The position numbers and the translations under genes are program-made. From NCBI GenBank assembly GCA_027924645.1, contig BSBN01000140.1, forward strand, positions 9,244,501 through 9,308,500: a stretch of DNA of 64,000 bases, read 5' to 3'. Within the stretch, counting starts at the first letter, position 1, and each line of letters begins with the position of its first letter. The notes under the pieces are model-generated. The model did not search any database, had not been told where the DNA came from, and was given only the letters and a program-made list of their open reading frames with translations. Positions 35,292-46,457 of the stretch are shown piece by piece. The stretch is from Cunninghamia lanceolata (lineage: Eukaryota; Streptophyta; Pinopsida; Cupressales; Cupressaceae).

Positions 35292-36701
35292 TCAAATGAC
35301 TGTGATATGATGTTTTAACGCTCTGATGTGATCCATGTTAGACCCAGCTACAAGCATGTCATCAACATATAAACATAAAATAATGTAGCTGTCATTATCC
35401 AACCTCTTAAAATAAACACAATGGTTAGAATTACACCTGCTGTAGCCTTGCTCAGCCATAAAACTATCAAATTTCAAATACCATTGCCAAGGTGCTTGTT
35501 TCAGGCCATACAAACTCTTCTTCAATTTGCACACTTGTTTCTCCTGACCTTTGACCTCAAATCCTTGTGGTTGTGCCATGTATATCTCCTCCTCCAAATC
35601 ACCATGGAGAAAGGTAGTTTTCACATCTAGCTATTCCAAATGCAAATCTTTAGTAGCCACAATACTTAAAACAGTATGAATAGAAGTCATCTTGACAACC
35701 AGAGAAAATATCTCATCAAAATCAATGCCATGTTTCTGTGCAAATCCTTTTACAACTAACCTGGCCTTAAATCTTTTCTTACCTCCATCTTCCTCTTTCA
35801 GCCTGTAAACCCATTTGTTTGGTAAAGCCTTTTTACCTGTAGGTAACTTACATAATTCCCAAGTCTGATTTTTCAGTAAGGAGTCCATTTCTTCTTTCAT
35901 GCCAAGCTCCCACTGAACTTGTGTATTCACCTGCATAGCTTCATCATACCCTTCTAGTTCACCAGCATCTGTTAACAAAATAGAATACAAAGAGGGAGAA
36001 AACCTTTTAGGAGGTCTACTTAGCCTTGTTGACCGTCTAACATTCACTGGAGTTTGTGGTATTTCTAGTTGCTGTTGCAGAGCATGAGGAACCACTGGAA
36101 CATCATTATTTGGAGTATCATCCAGCACCACATAATCTTTTGCTTTCTTCTCATGCTGCTGCAACTGATCTTTGTACAACACCTTCTCATTGAATATAAC
36201 ATCCCTGCTTCTCACAATTTTTTGATTTTCAAAATCCCAAAGCCTATAACCAAATTCATCAATGCCATATCCAACGAAGGTACACTTTTTTAATTTTGCA
36301 TCCAGCTTGGTTCTATTTTCAGAATCTATATGTGCAAATGCTTCACAGTCCAAGGTTTTTAGAAAAGAATAACTCACCTTCTTACCTGTCCATGCTTCCT
36401 CTGGAATACCACAACCCAAAGGAACTGAAGGACCTCTGTTAATTAAATATACAGCAGTGTTGACAGCCTCTGCCCACATATTTAAGGGCAGCCCAGCATG
36501 CAATCTCATGGTCCTTGCACGCTCCATTATTGTCCTATTCATGCGTTCAGCCACTCCATTTTCCTGTGGAGTCCCTGGAACCGTTTTCTGCCTACGAATT
36601 CCATTAAAGGAACAATAATCTTCAAATTCTTTATTGCAATACTCACTGCCATTATCAGATCTGAGACATTTTAATCTTTTACCTGTCTCATTCTCAACCA
36701 A
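35292..36701 (-). pseudogene. Integrase core and reverse transcriptase of element H
   Basis: 35631-36701 (356 codons) holds the second half of integrase (CLRSDNGSEY with Asp, PQENGVAERMNRTI with Glu) and the start of reverse transcriptase (ALPNKWVYRLK, RLVVKGFAQKHGIDFDEIFS). 35292-35624 continues with FLHGDLEEEIYM and the catalytic box LYVDDMLVAGS. The break at 35631 is a TAG where Gln is usual (xLDVKT). The 35292 end is a frame shift. Confidence 0.93.
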
Positions 36702-37690
36702 GCTTCTCCATTTCTTAAATGTTTCAAATACATCAGATTTCTATCTAAGGAAATAAATCCAGACCTTCCTAGTTGTATCATCTATGAATGTAACATAATA
36801 CTAAGAGCCACTGAGAGAAGATACCTGAGCTAGTCCCCATACATCTGTATGCACAAGCTCCAACTTTTCATTTTTCTTTTGCTTCCCATCCTTGAGAAAA
36901 CTGACTCTCTTTTGTTTGCCATACACACAACTTTCACAGAATCCATATTAATACATTTTAGACCTGGTAAAACTTTCTTAGAATGAAGTACCTTCATACC
37001 TTTTTCACTCATATGCCCAAGTCTGTTATGCCACAGCGTTGTCTCAGAACCTGCAGCAACTGTTTCAGTCTCTTCCTGCGAACCTACAGCAACTGTTCCT
37101 GAACTTATTTGTTTTTCCTCTGTAACAGCTAAAGTAGAAGGAACAGTATGACCTGTACAAAGATATAAGGTGCCTACTTTCACACCTTTTGCTACTACTA
37201 AGGCACCTTTTGAAACCTTCCAATTTTTATCAGTAAATGTAACAGTGCAACCTTGTTCAGTTAGCTGCCCTGCTAAAATTAAATTCCTACTGAACCTTGG
37301 AACATGCCTTACCTCTTGTAGTAGCCAATGATTCCCATTCTACAACTTAATCTTGATTCTTCCCTTTCCAACAATCTGACAGGGTTTGTTATCTCCCAAA
37401 TAAACCAGCCCAAAATCCCCTTGGACATAATCAAGAAAATAACTTCTATGGGGTGTAGCATGAAATGAGGCCCCTGAATCTAAAACCCATGAATCATCAG
37501 CATTATCTAGGGAAAGAATCAAAGCATCATCTTCAGATTTATTACTTACCACATTTGCTTCCTTATTGCCTTCTTGTTTGTCTCCTTTATTTTTCTGAGA
37601 CCAGCAATCTTTCTTCAGATGACCTGGTTTCCCACAGTACCAGCAATCCTTCTGTCCTCTAGTTTGGGATCTTTTGTCCCTTGATTTTCC
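36702..37690 (-). pseudogene. Zinc knuckle, protease and integrase start of element H
   Basis: A CWYCGKPGHLKKDC knuckle (about 37600-37650) is followed by SWVLDSGASFHATPH (37340-37552), the Copia protease site. 36830-37183 holds the integrase zinc finger, HNRLGHMSEKGM with both His; the Cys pair downstream is blurred by a frame shift (VVCMANKR). Stops occur at 37340 and around 36750. Confidence 0.88.
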
Positions 37691-38358
37691 TCATGACTTC
37701 CCATGACATCCAGAACCTTTTCCTCTCTCCTTTGATCTGCCCCTGCTTTCTGCATTCAAAACACTGCCTGATGTGGATCCACTTGAGCTTTTCTTACGAA
37801 TTTTCTCACTCAGAATAACACCAATAACATCATCAAATTTTAGGGTATTTGAACCAAAAATAGAGTTACTAACCGCCATTACCAAACTATCCCAACTTTC
37901 AGGCAATGAACATAATATCAAGAGAGCTCTAACTTCTTCATCGAATTTTACATTTAAAGAAGTCAATTGACTGACAATTGTATTAAATTTATTTAAATGA
38001 CCTATCACAGATCCACCTTCAACCATTTTCAAATTAAACAAATGCTTCATGAGAAATACCTTATTTGAGGCTGAGGGTTTTTCATACAATTTTGCCAAAG
38101 CTTTCATTAGACCATCTGTTGTCTTTGCTTCCGTTATATTGAATGCCACCGATGGTGCCAGGCACAACCAAATGGTTCCCAGTGCCTTTCTGTCAAGAAG
38201 ATTCTAATCCTCATCAGACATTGTTGGCAGTTTCTTGGCTACTCCTTCCAACGACATCCATAAATCCTTTTGATAGAGGTAATCCTCCATCTGCATCTTC
38301 CATAACTGATAGTTTTGCCCATTGAATTTATCAACCTTCAATTTACCCTCATCCGCCA
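37691..38358 (-). pseudogene. Gag of element H
   Basis: The start ATG is at 38358 (MADEGKLKVDKFNGQNYQLW), typical of Copia Gag. One TAG in frame at about 38206 splits it. The open part 37691-38167 has MKALAKLYEKPSASNKVFLM and LLILCSLPESWDSLV, conserved in UBN2-type Gag. Ends in a Ser/Gly/Arg-rich tail before the zinc knuckle. Confidence 0.88.
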
Positions 38359-38412
38359 TTACTCCCACTCAACCGTGAGACCTTCCTACAGATGATAATC
38401 GAACACAACCCA

Positions 38413-38423
38413 CTCTGATACCA
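38413..38423 (-). promoter_or_regulatory. Primer binding site of element H
   Basis: The minus strand reads TGGTATCAGAG two bases after the 5' LTR end. Unmutated Met-initiator type. Confidence 0.88.
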
Positions 38424-38425
38424 CT

Positions 38426-38824
38426 TGTTAGGGTTAGTCAACAGAAGATATTAATTAAATGCAAATAAAGATTAAACAGAGGAATGGAAATACACAAAAA
38501 TAATAACAACAAGAGACAAGTTTTAACGTGGTTCACCCAAACCTAGGCTACATCCACCAAACAGAGAGTCCAATATTATTATCCAGTAAATCAAACCAAT
38601 TACAATCAGCAATCCCTGCAACTCAATACCGTTGCAAATGCTACAATACAATGTATCAAAACCCTAACCCTTAGCCGCTTTTATCAAGCCCTTTTGTCGG
38701 TTACAAAAATTAGGGTTTTCTTATGTCGGTCATAAAAATAGGATTTTTTATGTCGGCCCCAAACCCCGACGAGGATACATGGCTAGTGTACAGTACTTTC
38801 CTGATCAGTCGCCACCTACCAACA
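38426..38824 (-). repeat. 5' LTR of element H
   Basis: 399 bp, TGTTAGGGTTAG...CCTACCAACA, followed by the CCACA target copy. Promoter elements are not clear-cut. Confidence 0.95.
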
Positions 38825-38829
38825 CCACA

Positions 38830-39480
38830 TGGACACATTCAGATTTGTCCTTCTCATTTGTTCCACAATATTAAGAGAAAATGTTGTTGTTTTGTCATGG
38901 AAGGGATCCACGTTCCTTTCTTTGACTATTTTGTGGCCTATTTGGGTAATTTTGGGCATGATAGAACCTCATTTGTAGTGGCAGGCCTATTGTTCTGAGT
39001 TAAATTTGCAGCGCCACCACCTTTTGCTTTTAATACGGGTTCCTTTTGTAATACAACATGCATATGGTTATCCTCTAATTGCCTATTCTTGGATTTTGTG
39101 TTGTTTGCAACACTATTTACAAACATAATCACGCTATCCATAGGTTGGTTAACAACACAATTTTTTTAGGATTCCAAAGCATCAGATTAGAATTAGAAGT
39201 AGCCTCATTTGGTACCTCAAGGTTTTTGTTGACTGCTTCCACCAATGATGCTTGTTGAGTGTGAAAATTTTGCACCATTAGGGCTCATTCTTGCACTCCA
39301 AATGTGCAAGTGGATTGATTATGAGACTGATTGCAAGGATAACACCAATCTGCCTCATGGGCCAGATTGTTTTGGAGAGGAACCAAGGTCCTAACTAGGT
39401 TAACAACTGATATTTGTTGAATGGGTCTAACCATTTGCAAAGGTTAAATAGGGTTATTATTTTAGTATCTATTTGTCTTG
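38830..39480 (-). pseudogene. Gag remnant of element G
   Basis: The minus strand carries a CCHC-type knuckle CYPCNQSHNQSTC (about 39310-39350), then a degraded region with an open piece 38938-39141 (67 codons). The sequence continues on the other side of element H towards protease, so this is the end of Gag. The capsid part that would lie to the right is not recognisable; at about 39480 the similarity to any element is lost. Confidence 0.6.
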
Positions 39481-39831
39481 TAAACTTAATTCCAGTTTTG
39501 GTTTCTAATGGAATTATAACCTTGTCCCCAGGCTTGATTTGATCAATCAGTTTTGGTTTCTAATGGTTTCTAGACTTTATTGTCATTTTGGAGTTGTTTT
39601 CTCTAAAAAAGTATTCCTCGATGCTTAAAATATTTTAGATATGTTATATTTATCACCTAAGCTCTACAAGACTTTTTTTGGAGGCTTGTACACTTCTCTA
39701 CAATAATTCTACTTTCACTAGGTGACTATTTCATTGATTTTACACTATGTGAGCTAATTATTTCTTGTAATTCCATTGGGGTTTTACTTCATTTTTCGAT
39801 AATAAAACAAACTTGTGCTGAGGAAATAATG
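39481..39831. other. Non-coding junction between element G and fragment I
   Basis: A 20 bp phrase TTTTGGTTTCTAATGG occurs twice (about 39495 and 39549). No LTR end, primer binding site or target duplication can be placed, so how G and I came together is unclear. Confidence 0.4.
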
Positions 39832-40740
39832 TCATTTGACTCTTCTTATAGTGAAATTGAGAATGGAAAAGGATAAGCAAAAAAAAGAAGGTTTGAAGTT
39901 GCAACTGAGTCGAATGAAGTCATTTGTTAGGGGTCTTTTAGCACCCATTTCAGAACAATGAGTTACAACAGATATTTTGGTATTAATGACAAAGAAAGAA
40001 GTTGATGCATTACAAGCAATGAAGGAGAAATCATCTATGATTGACAAATGGGTGACCAAATTCTTGGAGGAAACCTTTAGTATTTTTGATAAGTATTATC
40101 CATACTATGATGAATCCTGCAAGTTAGAACAGGAGATAAACACTTTTGTTGAGAATTATAAGAGAGAAGATGCAAAGTTAGAGCACATTCTGAGAAATCT
40201 GTAACATATTGGAAAAATGACTTAGGAGGAGTTAGTAGAATCTGACATTTTGCATGATGAGGAGCCTAGTTTTCTTGACTTTTATGTAAAGGTTACTCAG
40301 TATAAGATAGAATAGATAGCTGAATATCGTCCTGCATTGTTGAAGTTGCAGCAAGAAATATATGAATGCATTGCCATTTTTGAAACTTTTGTCAAGGGAG
40401 TCGTGGAGATATATATTTGCATGTTAGGTATAGACTAGAGCCTCTTGACAAAGTAAAAGAAGCCTTCAAGAAGAATTTGGATGATTGGTTGAGAATGCTT
40501 AGTTTTGATGAAAATGTGCTTGACAAGTTTGTAGAATCAAAAGCTCATTTTAAACTGGCCGTAGTAGATATATGCAAAATGGAAAGAAAGTGTGAACATG
40601 TTTCTCAATGCTTCGATACCTTCAAGTTTAGATTTGAATGGTTAGATGGCTCAGAGGTGGACAGAGTAGATCGACTCTTGTCAAATTTTGTTGAGTACAA
40701 GAAGACACAGTCTTCTGCAGGGGCGTCCATTTCACATTGA
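39832..40740 (+). pseudogene. LTR-type coiled-coil ORF, fragment I
   Basis: Open pieces 39977-40204 and 40417-40740 plus intervening text read as one + strand protein end of about 300 residues, interrupted by a few stops and a shift near 40420. It is charged and helical. Two blocks match the C-terminal part of the ORF in the LTRs of element E: DKWVTKF...YYDESCKLE (E: DNWVNKI...MHDEALIKK) and FDENVLDKFVESKAHFKLAV (E: FNENTMDKLIDLYTSLKISV). As in E, the ORF ends a few hundred bases before a TATA box on the same strand. Function unknown. Confidence 0.7.
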
Positions 40741-40987
40741 GTCTATTTTAGACTTGAATAAATTTTGTAAAAAGGGAACTACTATTTTATAAAGTGGGCC
40801 CTACAAGATTTCTTTATTCTCCTTTTTTTGCATATCTTTGAGTTGAAAAGTCAAACTTAGAGATTGACATGCAAAATCAATTCTATTGTTAGAATTGTTT
40901 TTTGAGTTGCATGAGGTTGGTGATAGAAATGAGGAACAAATGTATTGCATGTATTGTAAGACTGATGTGTCATGCTTTTTAGATGCC

Positions 40988-40995
40988 TATAAAAG
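40988..40995 (+). promoter_or_regulatory. TATA box of fragment I
   Basis: TATAAAAG within GCCTATAAAAGGGAGG, about 250 bp after the ORF end. The layout (ORF, TATA, then a transcript-like leader) matches the LTRs of element E in the opposite orientation, so fragment I is likely an LTR piece of a related family. Confidence 0.6.
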
Positions 40996-40999
40996 GGAG

Positions 41000-42387
41000 G
41001 GACTCATTTTGTTCAAGGCTCTGAAACTTGAAGAATTAGGTTGTTGATCCATACTTAGCTTTTCAAGTTTTCAGCAGATTAGTTAGTTTTTACAACATTT
41101 TAGCATAGAGGAGATTGTTCTTTTGGAAACAGATCCCTAATTCCATTGTTCTTGTTGGATTTATATCTTGTACTCGAAATATGAAGAAATTAATACAAGA
41201 TGGCTATCAATTCCTCTGGATCTATCTTCATGTATTTGGTGTAGTGCTTCAAACTTCAGTCTTTACTTCCATATTTATTTGAGAAATTCTAAAATCTAGG
41301 CTCTAAATTCTAAATTTTACTTCTGATTTATGTGTGAAATAAGGTAATCGGAAAATATAATTCAATTTTATTTATTTTGGAAAATCTTTTGATTATTGTA
41401 TTAATAGTATGAACGATTGAGTTTACAAACTGATTTTAATACTACAGTTAGTGAATTTCTCTGATAGATGTATTGATATAAAGGTTGAAAATACATGTGT
41501 TGCTTCATTTACTTCTCACATTCCTTATGATCTTTTAAATTTTCTTTAAAAACAACAATAAAGTATAAATCAATTTTGATCCAGTTTGAATAATTAGAAA
41601 AAAACCAAGACCCCTTGTTAAACTGTCCATATTTACCATGTGCTTTTATAGCATAGTTGTGACCCAACTCCCTAGACCTTGGGGATAGTTTATCCTTTTC
41701 TGGATCAATTGTCCTTTCAGGAGAGGCAAGTTGAATCTCATCTTGCCTGTGTTGCATGTGTGCTAAATGGGCCATCAATAGGTGATAGCACAATAATGTG
41801 TTCCACTAGTGAGATGGGGCAAAAAAATGGGCCCAAGATGTCATAATTACAAAATGCCTTCAAATGAAGGACCTTCATTCAAAGGTGATGTCATCATACC
41901 TTCAAATGAAGGTCTTTCATTCAAATCCTAAACGTTTCATGCTCAAAATGTTTTATGAAAGGTACTTTTGTATGGACTTTTGAATGAAGTTCAAAGCCTT
42001 CATCCAAAGGTACCTTCATTTGAAGGTCCCTTTGATGCCATCCCATTGTTTCTCATAGAGTTTTCAGAAATTTTTTTGTTTTGACATAGGGGTTGGACCA
42101 TCAAATGGAGTCACCATGACATAAAATTTTATAGGTCCTATAAGCCTTGGAATAATCTTTTCAAAAAGTGTAATTTGTAAGATACTTTATTTAATTATGA
42201 TATTTTTTCTATTTTTAAGTGAACATAGGTGTTTTACCAAGCATAAGTGTCTATGTTTGATGCATGTGGAAAAATAGAAAATAACAAAAAAATTCTAAAA
42301 AACATTTGCACACTTTGTATTCATGTACTTGTTTCAATTAAAAATTTAAAAGAATTGATATACACAAAAAGTTATGTGATGTGGAAT
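41000..42387. other. AT-rich DNA up to element E
   Basis: The first 300 bp may be the rest of the LTR in fragment I. A minus frame at 41509-41793 (94 codons) matches nothing I know. The dyad cluster at 41857-42026 is listed separately. The last five bases, GGAAT, would be the left target copy of element E; the right copy is outside the window. Confidence 0.45.
41857..42026. repeat. Cluster of CCTTCAAATGAAGG dyads
   Basis: CCTTCAAATGAAGG at 41857-41870 and 41899-41912, its complement form CCTTCATTTGAAGG at 42013-42026, and the related CCTTCATTCAAAGG (41872-41885) and CCTTCATCCAAAGG (41997-42010). The 6 bp arms CCTTCA/TGAAGG are perfect. Partial copies (TTTCATTCAAA) lie between. Confidence 0.85.
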
Positions 42388-42890
42388 TGTTGGTAAATAG
42401 ATTTGTTGCTTTAAAATAATCTTCTTGAGTAACTCCATTCACCCTTGGATTAGCAACAACCTGCTCACAATAGTTGAAGAATCGTAGGTCTATGTCGATT
42501 CCTCTTTGCGTTTACGAGGGGTAGCTTCCTCGTATGATAGGGTATTTGGATTTTCTGGAATTATAAGAACAAAAACAAAGAAATAACAAACAGTAATGAT
42601 GAAATAAGAGTTAAACTTATGGATTTAACTTCCATGCATCCAAGTAGAGATACAAAAACTTGATGCCAAATATCTTTCTCACAATGCAACTTTGAAAGGA
42701 AAGCACATGATCATTATTGACGAAACATATGAATACCAACAACAACACATGAAATCGAGTTGAACACACATTCAAAATGTTTCTTTATTGCTTTCAAACT
42801 TGAATAACACTATTCGAGTCTTTCATACACTGTCATGTGAAAAAGTGGAACCCCCCCCTTTTGATTGAATTACAATGATATATTTATAGG

Positions 42891-42898
42891 TGAGGTTA
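42891..42898 (-). promoter_or_regulatory. TATA box of element E 3' LTR
   Basis: The minus strand reads TATAAATA within CCTATAAATATATC; it is conserved at 55015-55022 in the other LTR. It lies some 400 bp past the end of the LTR ORF. Confidence 0.65.
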
Positions 42899-43289
42899 GT
42901 AACCACATAGGGTAACTACCTCAACCACTTTTTATAACTACTTGGAGTAACCAACTCCCTCTTTAAGTGCATTGATTTTGAATAACTAACTTTCTTTTAC
43001 AAAGCTAGTTGCTTAGAATAACTACCTCACTTAGGCACTTAAAATAATTATGATGTGAGAAATAGTTAGGATGAACCTAACTTTACAATCAAAAGAGAGA
43101 AGATTAGGCTCGAAGGAGAAGACTCAATCATGATCATTATTTACAAAACAAGCCAAAAATCATGACTTGAACTACACGCAAACACAACAAAAATGAAAAC
43201 TATACAATGTGTAAACTTGCATTTATTCTCTGCTTGTTGATGGCGCCATTGACGGAGTGGCAAACTCTGGAAACTAATTTTGTAGATCG

Positions 43290-46200
43290 AATTATCTTTC
43301 TTTAAACATTCTGAAAAGTTGAATGGTCAGGGTGACAGATTTGCCCTTAGGAATCAGGGTGTTTGCTATCCTCATCTTCCAAGTTTTCAGGAACTTGTGG
43401 ACATTACTCAATTCTGCCACCATACTTGGTATTTGGGATACAGAAATCTTCAATGAAGTATAGAGATCTATCAACTTGTCCATTGTGTTCTCGTTGAAAA
43501 CTTCTCTGTTGAAAAGTTGTCGATCAATCATATTCTGAAAATCATCTTGAATTACCTATGATTCTCCCCTCAATGATGCATTTAGGAGGATGGCATCGAG
43601 CTGATCCTGAAGCTTTGCAGATACTTGTTCACAAGCAAGCATCAGCCTTTCCTGTTCTGTTGAAACTTGGTCAATAATTAATAATTTCCAACATATGCTC
43701 TCTGTCCAAATTTCCAAGTAATTTTCTTCTGTACCAGGTAGGAACTTTTCTGCTATGAGGATATTAACATCAATCTCCATCATTTTCTCAAAATCTTTCA
43801 GGATATCCTTCCAAATAGCTTCTTCTTTCCTGACATTTTTCAACTCTTTTTCAATGACCTCTTTTTTGATTAAGGCTTCATCATGCATTGCATTTGCCTT
43901 AATAATGAAATCAAATTCAATGGATTTGATTTTGTTCACCCAATTATCAGTGGCTTTTCCATAAACTTGATATTTCTATAGACTGTCAATAGTACCTTTT
44001 TCAATTTCTCCTTCTTGGCCCCGGATTGTTGAATGATGATCAATGCTAACTGGCATGGTAGAAGTGTCGACTATGGTCTTCAAGTAAGAAGATAGACTCT
44101 GTACTTGTTGTTTTAACTGATCTTTCAACTGCTTCTCCCTTTCAGTCCTTTCTACTAGCCTTGTGGCTACGACATTGAAGTTTCGTATGTCAACCTCATG
44201 AGTGGATGGGCCCATACACAACAAAGTTTGTCGGACTGGGCAGAGCTATCTCAAAGCACATGTTTCCTAAATTAGAGTTAGTGTTTATTCTCGAAGCCAC
44301 CTTGATCTTCTTCAGCTTCTCAGATCTCCTAAAGAGATCAGAAACTATTCTGAATTCAAGAATCACCAGTTCTTCTACCTTCCTTTTCTTCAATAGGCTT
44401 TATTCTAACCATGGTAGTGAAAGATCTTCTGATAGCTCAAGTGCATTGCCTAATTGGAGGTCTTGTTTTTCAGGTAATGGTGAGGCTACTTTCTCTTCAT
44501 CTTTTTCTGTTTGATACACTGGATCCTTCGAGGAAGGTGACTCCATAGCTAAAGTAGAATGTGGTACTTCAAGGAGAGGGGATTCAATGAGTATGGAAAA
44601 AGATGTGGTCGGTATGGTTTCATTAAACTCTGGATCAAATAAGACTTCTTGTTCCTTTTCTTCTCTTGAAGTAGAACCTATCTCTTTTTCCTTTGACCTT
44701 GGTTTCTTCTTCTTCTGCCTGGCTTCATCTCCACATATGTTTTGAAGATTGCTTCTCCTCGAAGGGTCTTCATCTCCACCACTTCCCTGGATTCTCTAGT
44801 GAGAAAGAACGTCAATAAATGGTGTGTGGGAAGGAACTGATGAAGTGGAACTGTCCTGGTCACTTCTTCCTCTTGGTGTCTCTTTCCTATTTACTGGTCT
44901 CGTTGCGATCATCTGTGATATCTTCTTCTTGATCCAGGCTTCTGACTTCTTGATCACGAAACTGGTTCTTTCTTTGACATCTCTAACCTCTAGATCTGCC
45001 CAATTACTAGCAGGAAGAGGTTAAGCCTAGATTTCTTCAAAATAGAAGGGATCAATTAGATCCGATTCATCATCTTCAATGCCTTCAACAACCCATTCCA
45101 TCTTGAAATCTCAAATTTGCTTCAAGGTAAACCTCGTCCAGTCTCTTTTTTTGACCTCAAACTCATCTTCACAATCTTCCCAAAAGCCTTCAAGATTGGG
45201 GAAATGAAGGTATCCAGGACCAAGCTTCAAATTATTCTTGACATATCCCTTACTGTCGAAGGGGAATCTCATCTGGTATGTATACAAGTTGATCATGGCT
45301 AGTGCCTTTTCCATATTTTCAGCCCTCGAGCTGGATTCACACTTGTAGTGACCAAGACAAATAGGGAATGCTATGCCCTTGTTCTTCCTATCTCGACATT
45401 TCTTTTGAACTACTACCAGATGTCTGTAAAGCTCGACCAAAACAAGCTTGTCATCCACATACCTTGGCAATTTAGAAGGGTAACCATCAAATCCTCCAAC
45501 TTGAAGATAGGTGAACCTTGGAAACTGAATGAAGTAGCTACCATACTTCTTTATCAACAATGATGCTTCTTTTGAAATTCTGAGAGCTATTTTTCCTTGA
45601 AGTAACCTTACTACAAGCATTGTGAAAGCATCATTCACTCATCTGAAACATACAAAGCTTTGTTCTAACTGTAACTGCCTATAGTAATCATAAACTTGTG
45701 TTTCCTGATTAAGGACACCTGTGGTAGTCAAACCAGGCCATGATCTCAAATTGGCAATTGCATATACCAAGTAGGATGACATGTGGAATCGTTGACTGGT
45801 CTTGAAGTGAATTAGCTGGTCATGTATGCAATCACTGATAAGGCGGCCCTAATCAATAAATTGTTTTCCTGCCAATATGACAATGATGAAGAGATACATC
45901 CACATTTCAAACTGGGTTGAATCTGGGTTGCCCGTCAACTTGTGATGAAGGGCAATCAGATAGTAGATCTCTTTGATGAAAAGAGAACGGTGTAGTGTCT
46001 TAGGAAGTTGGGACTGTCCACCTCTCGATTTTACCATCTATTCCTTAGCCAAATTGTTCAAGAATTTGCTCCTGTTGTCACTAAAGTACTTGTAGGCCTT
46101 CTGTTTATCAACACAGATGAACTTTTCTTTGTATGGCAATCAAAGAATGATGGCGATAGAAATCCCATTGAGTTTGGCCATCAGGTGCCCATCAATGGAT

Positions 46201-46457
46201 CTGATCTCTTTGGCTTTGGGATTGTACCTTTTTGCACATTCAATTACTAGCTCCTGACATTAGACAACAGTGGGAAAACAAGTTGCATTGACTAGGCCAC
46301 TCTCTGCAATCCTTTGGGATAATTTTGATCATTCTCCTTCTGTTAATGAATTCCTAATTTCCTGTAGATCAATATGGCCCATTTTAGTATCAAATACCTC
46401 CCGAAGCGTGGTGTCGATCATAGGAGCATACTCGTAATTTTGAGGCTTATACTTCAT
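43290..46457 (-). pseudogene. Long ORF inside the 3' LTR of element E
   Basis: A degenerate reading frame of about 1,050 codons, in element sense. Start taken at 46457 (MKYKPQNYEYAPMIDTTLRE), which has an upstream AT-rich leader. Parts: (1) a globular N-terminal half to about 45110, with LRLPYKEKF, TGNPDSTQFEMWMYLFI, DCIHDQLIHFKTSQRFHMSS and YGSYFIQFPRFTYL; (2) a hydrophilic linker with a Lys/Arg-rich run KKKKPRSKEKE (about 44680-44700), a possible nuclear signal; (3) a helical, coiled-coil-like end (43292-44224). Stops mostly replace Trp/Gln. The N-terminal half recalls plant mobile/transposon-associated domains, but I cannot assign a family. It is not gag, pol or an envelope I recognise. 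Confidence 0.75.

Larger units (their letters stand above)
33873..38824 (-). mobile_element. Element H: Ty1/Copia element, complete but mutated
   Basis: Two 399 bp LTRs (33873-34271 and 38426-38824), target CCACA duplicated at 33868-33872 and 38825-38829, primer binding site and purine tract in place. The minus-strand order is gag, zinc knuckle, protease, integrase, reverse transcriptase, RNase H; integrase before reverse transcriptase defines Copia. Sequence resembles the Tnt1-type group (inference). Stops at several Gln/Trp positions and a shift in the reverse transcriptase make it defective. It lies inside element G. Confidence 0.95.
29350..39480 (-). mobile_element. Element G: decayed Tat-like Gypsy element
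   Basis: On the minus strand, from right to left, come a gag end with a CCHC knuckle, protease, an extra RNase H, reverse transcriptase, the usual RNase H and integrase. Element H (33873-38824) interrupts it between gag and protease. The inner edge of the 3' LTR is placed near 29350 because the sequence beyond it (AGAATCCAGT...CATTGGGCATAGAGT, about 29390) aligns with the matching region inside element C (about 10525). The 5' LTR and the start of gag are missing or unrecognisable beyond about 39480. Many stops are present. Confidence 0.8.

Noticed and set aside
41509..41793. 94-codon minus frame left of element E
   Set aside because: Not recognisable and not supported by any neighbouring element structure; left as unassigned.
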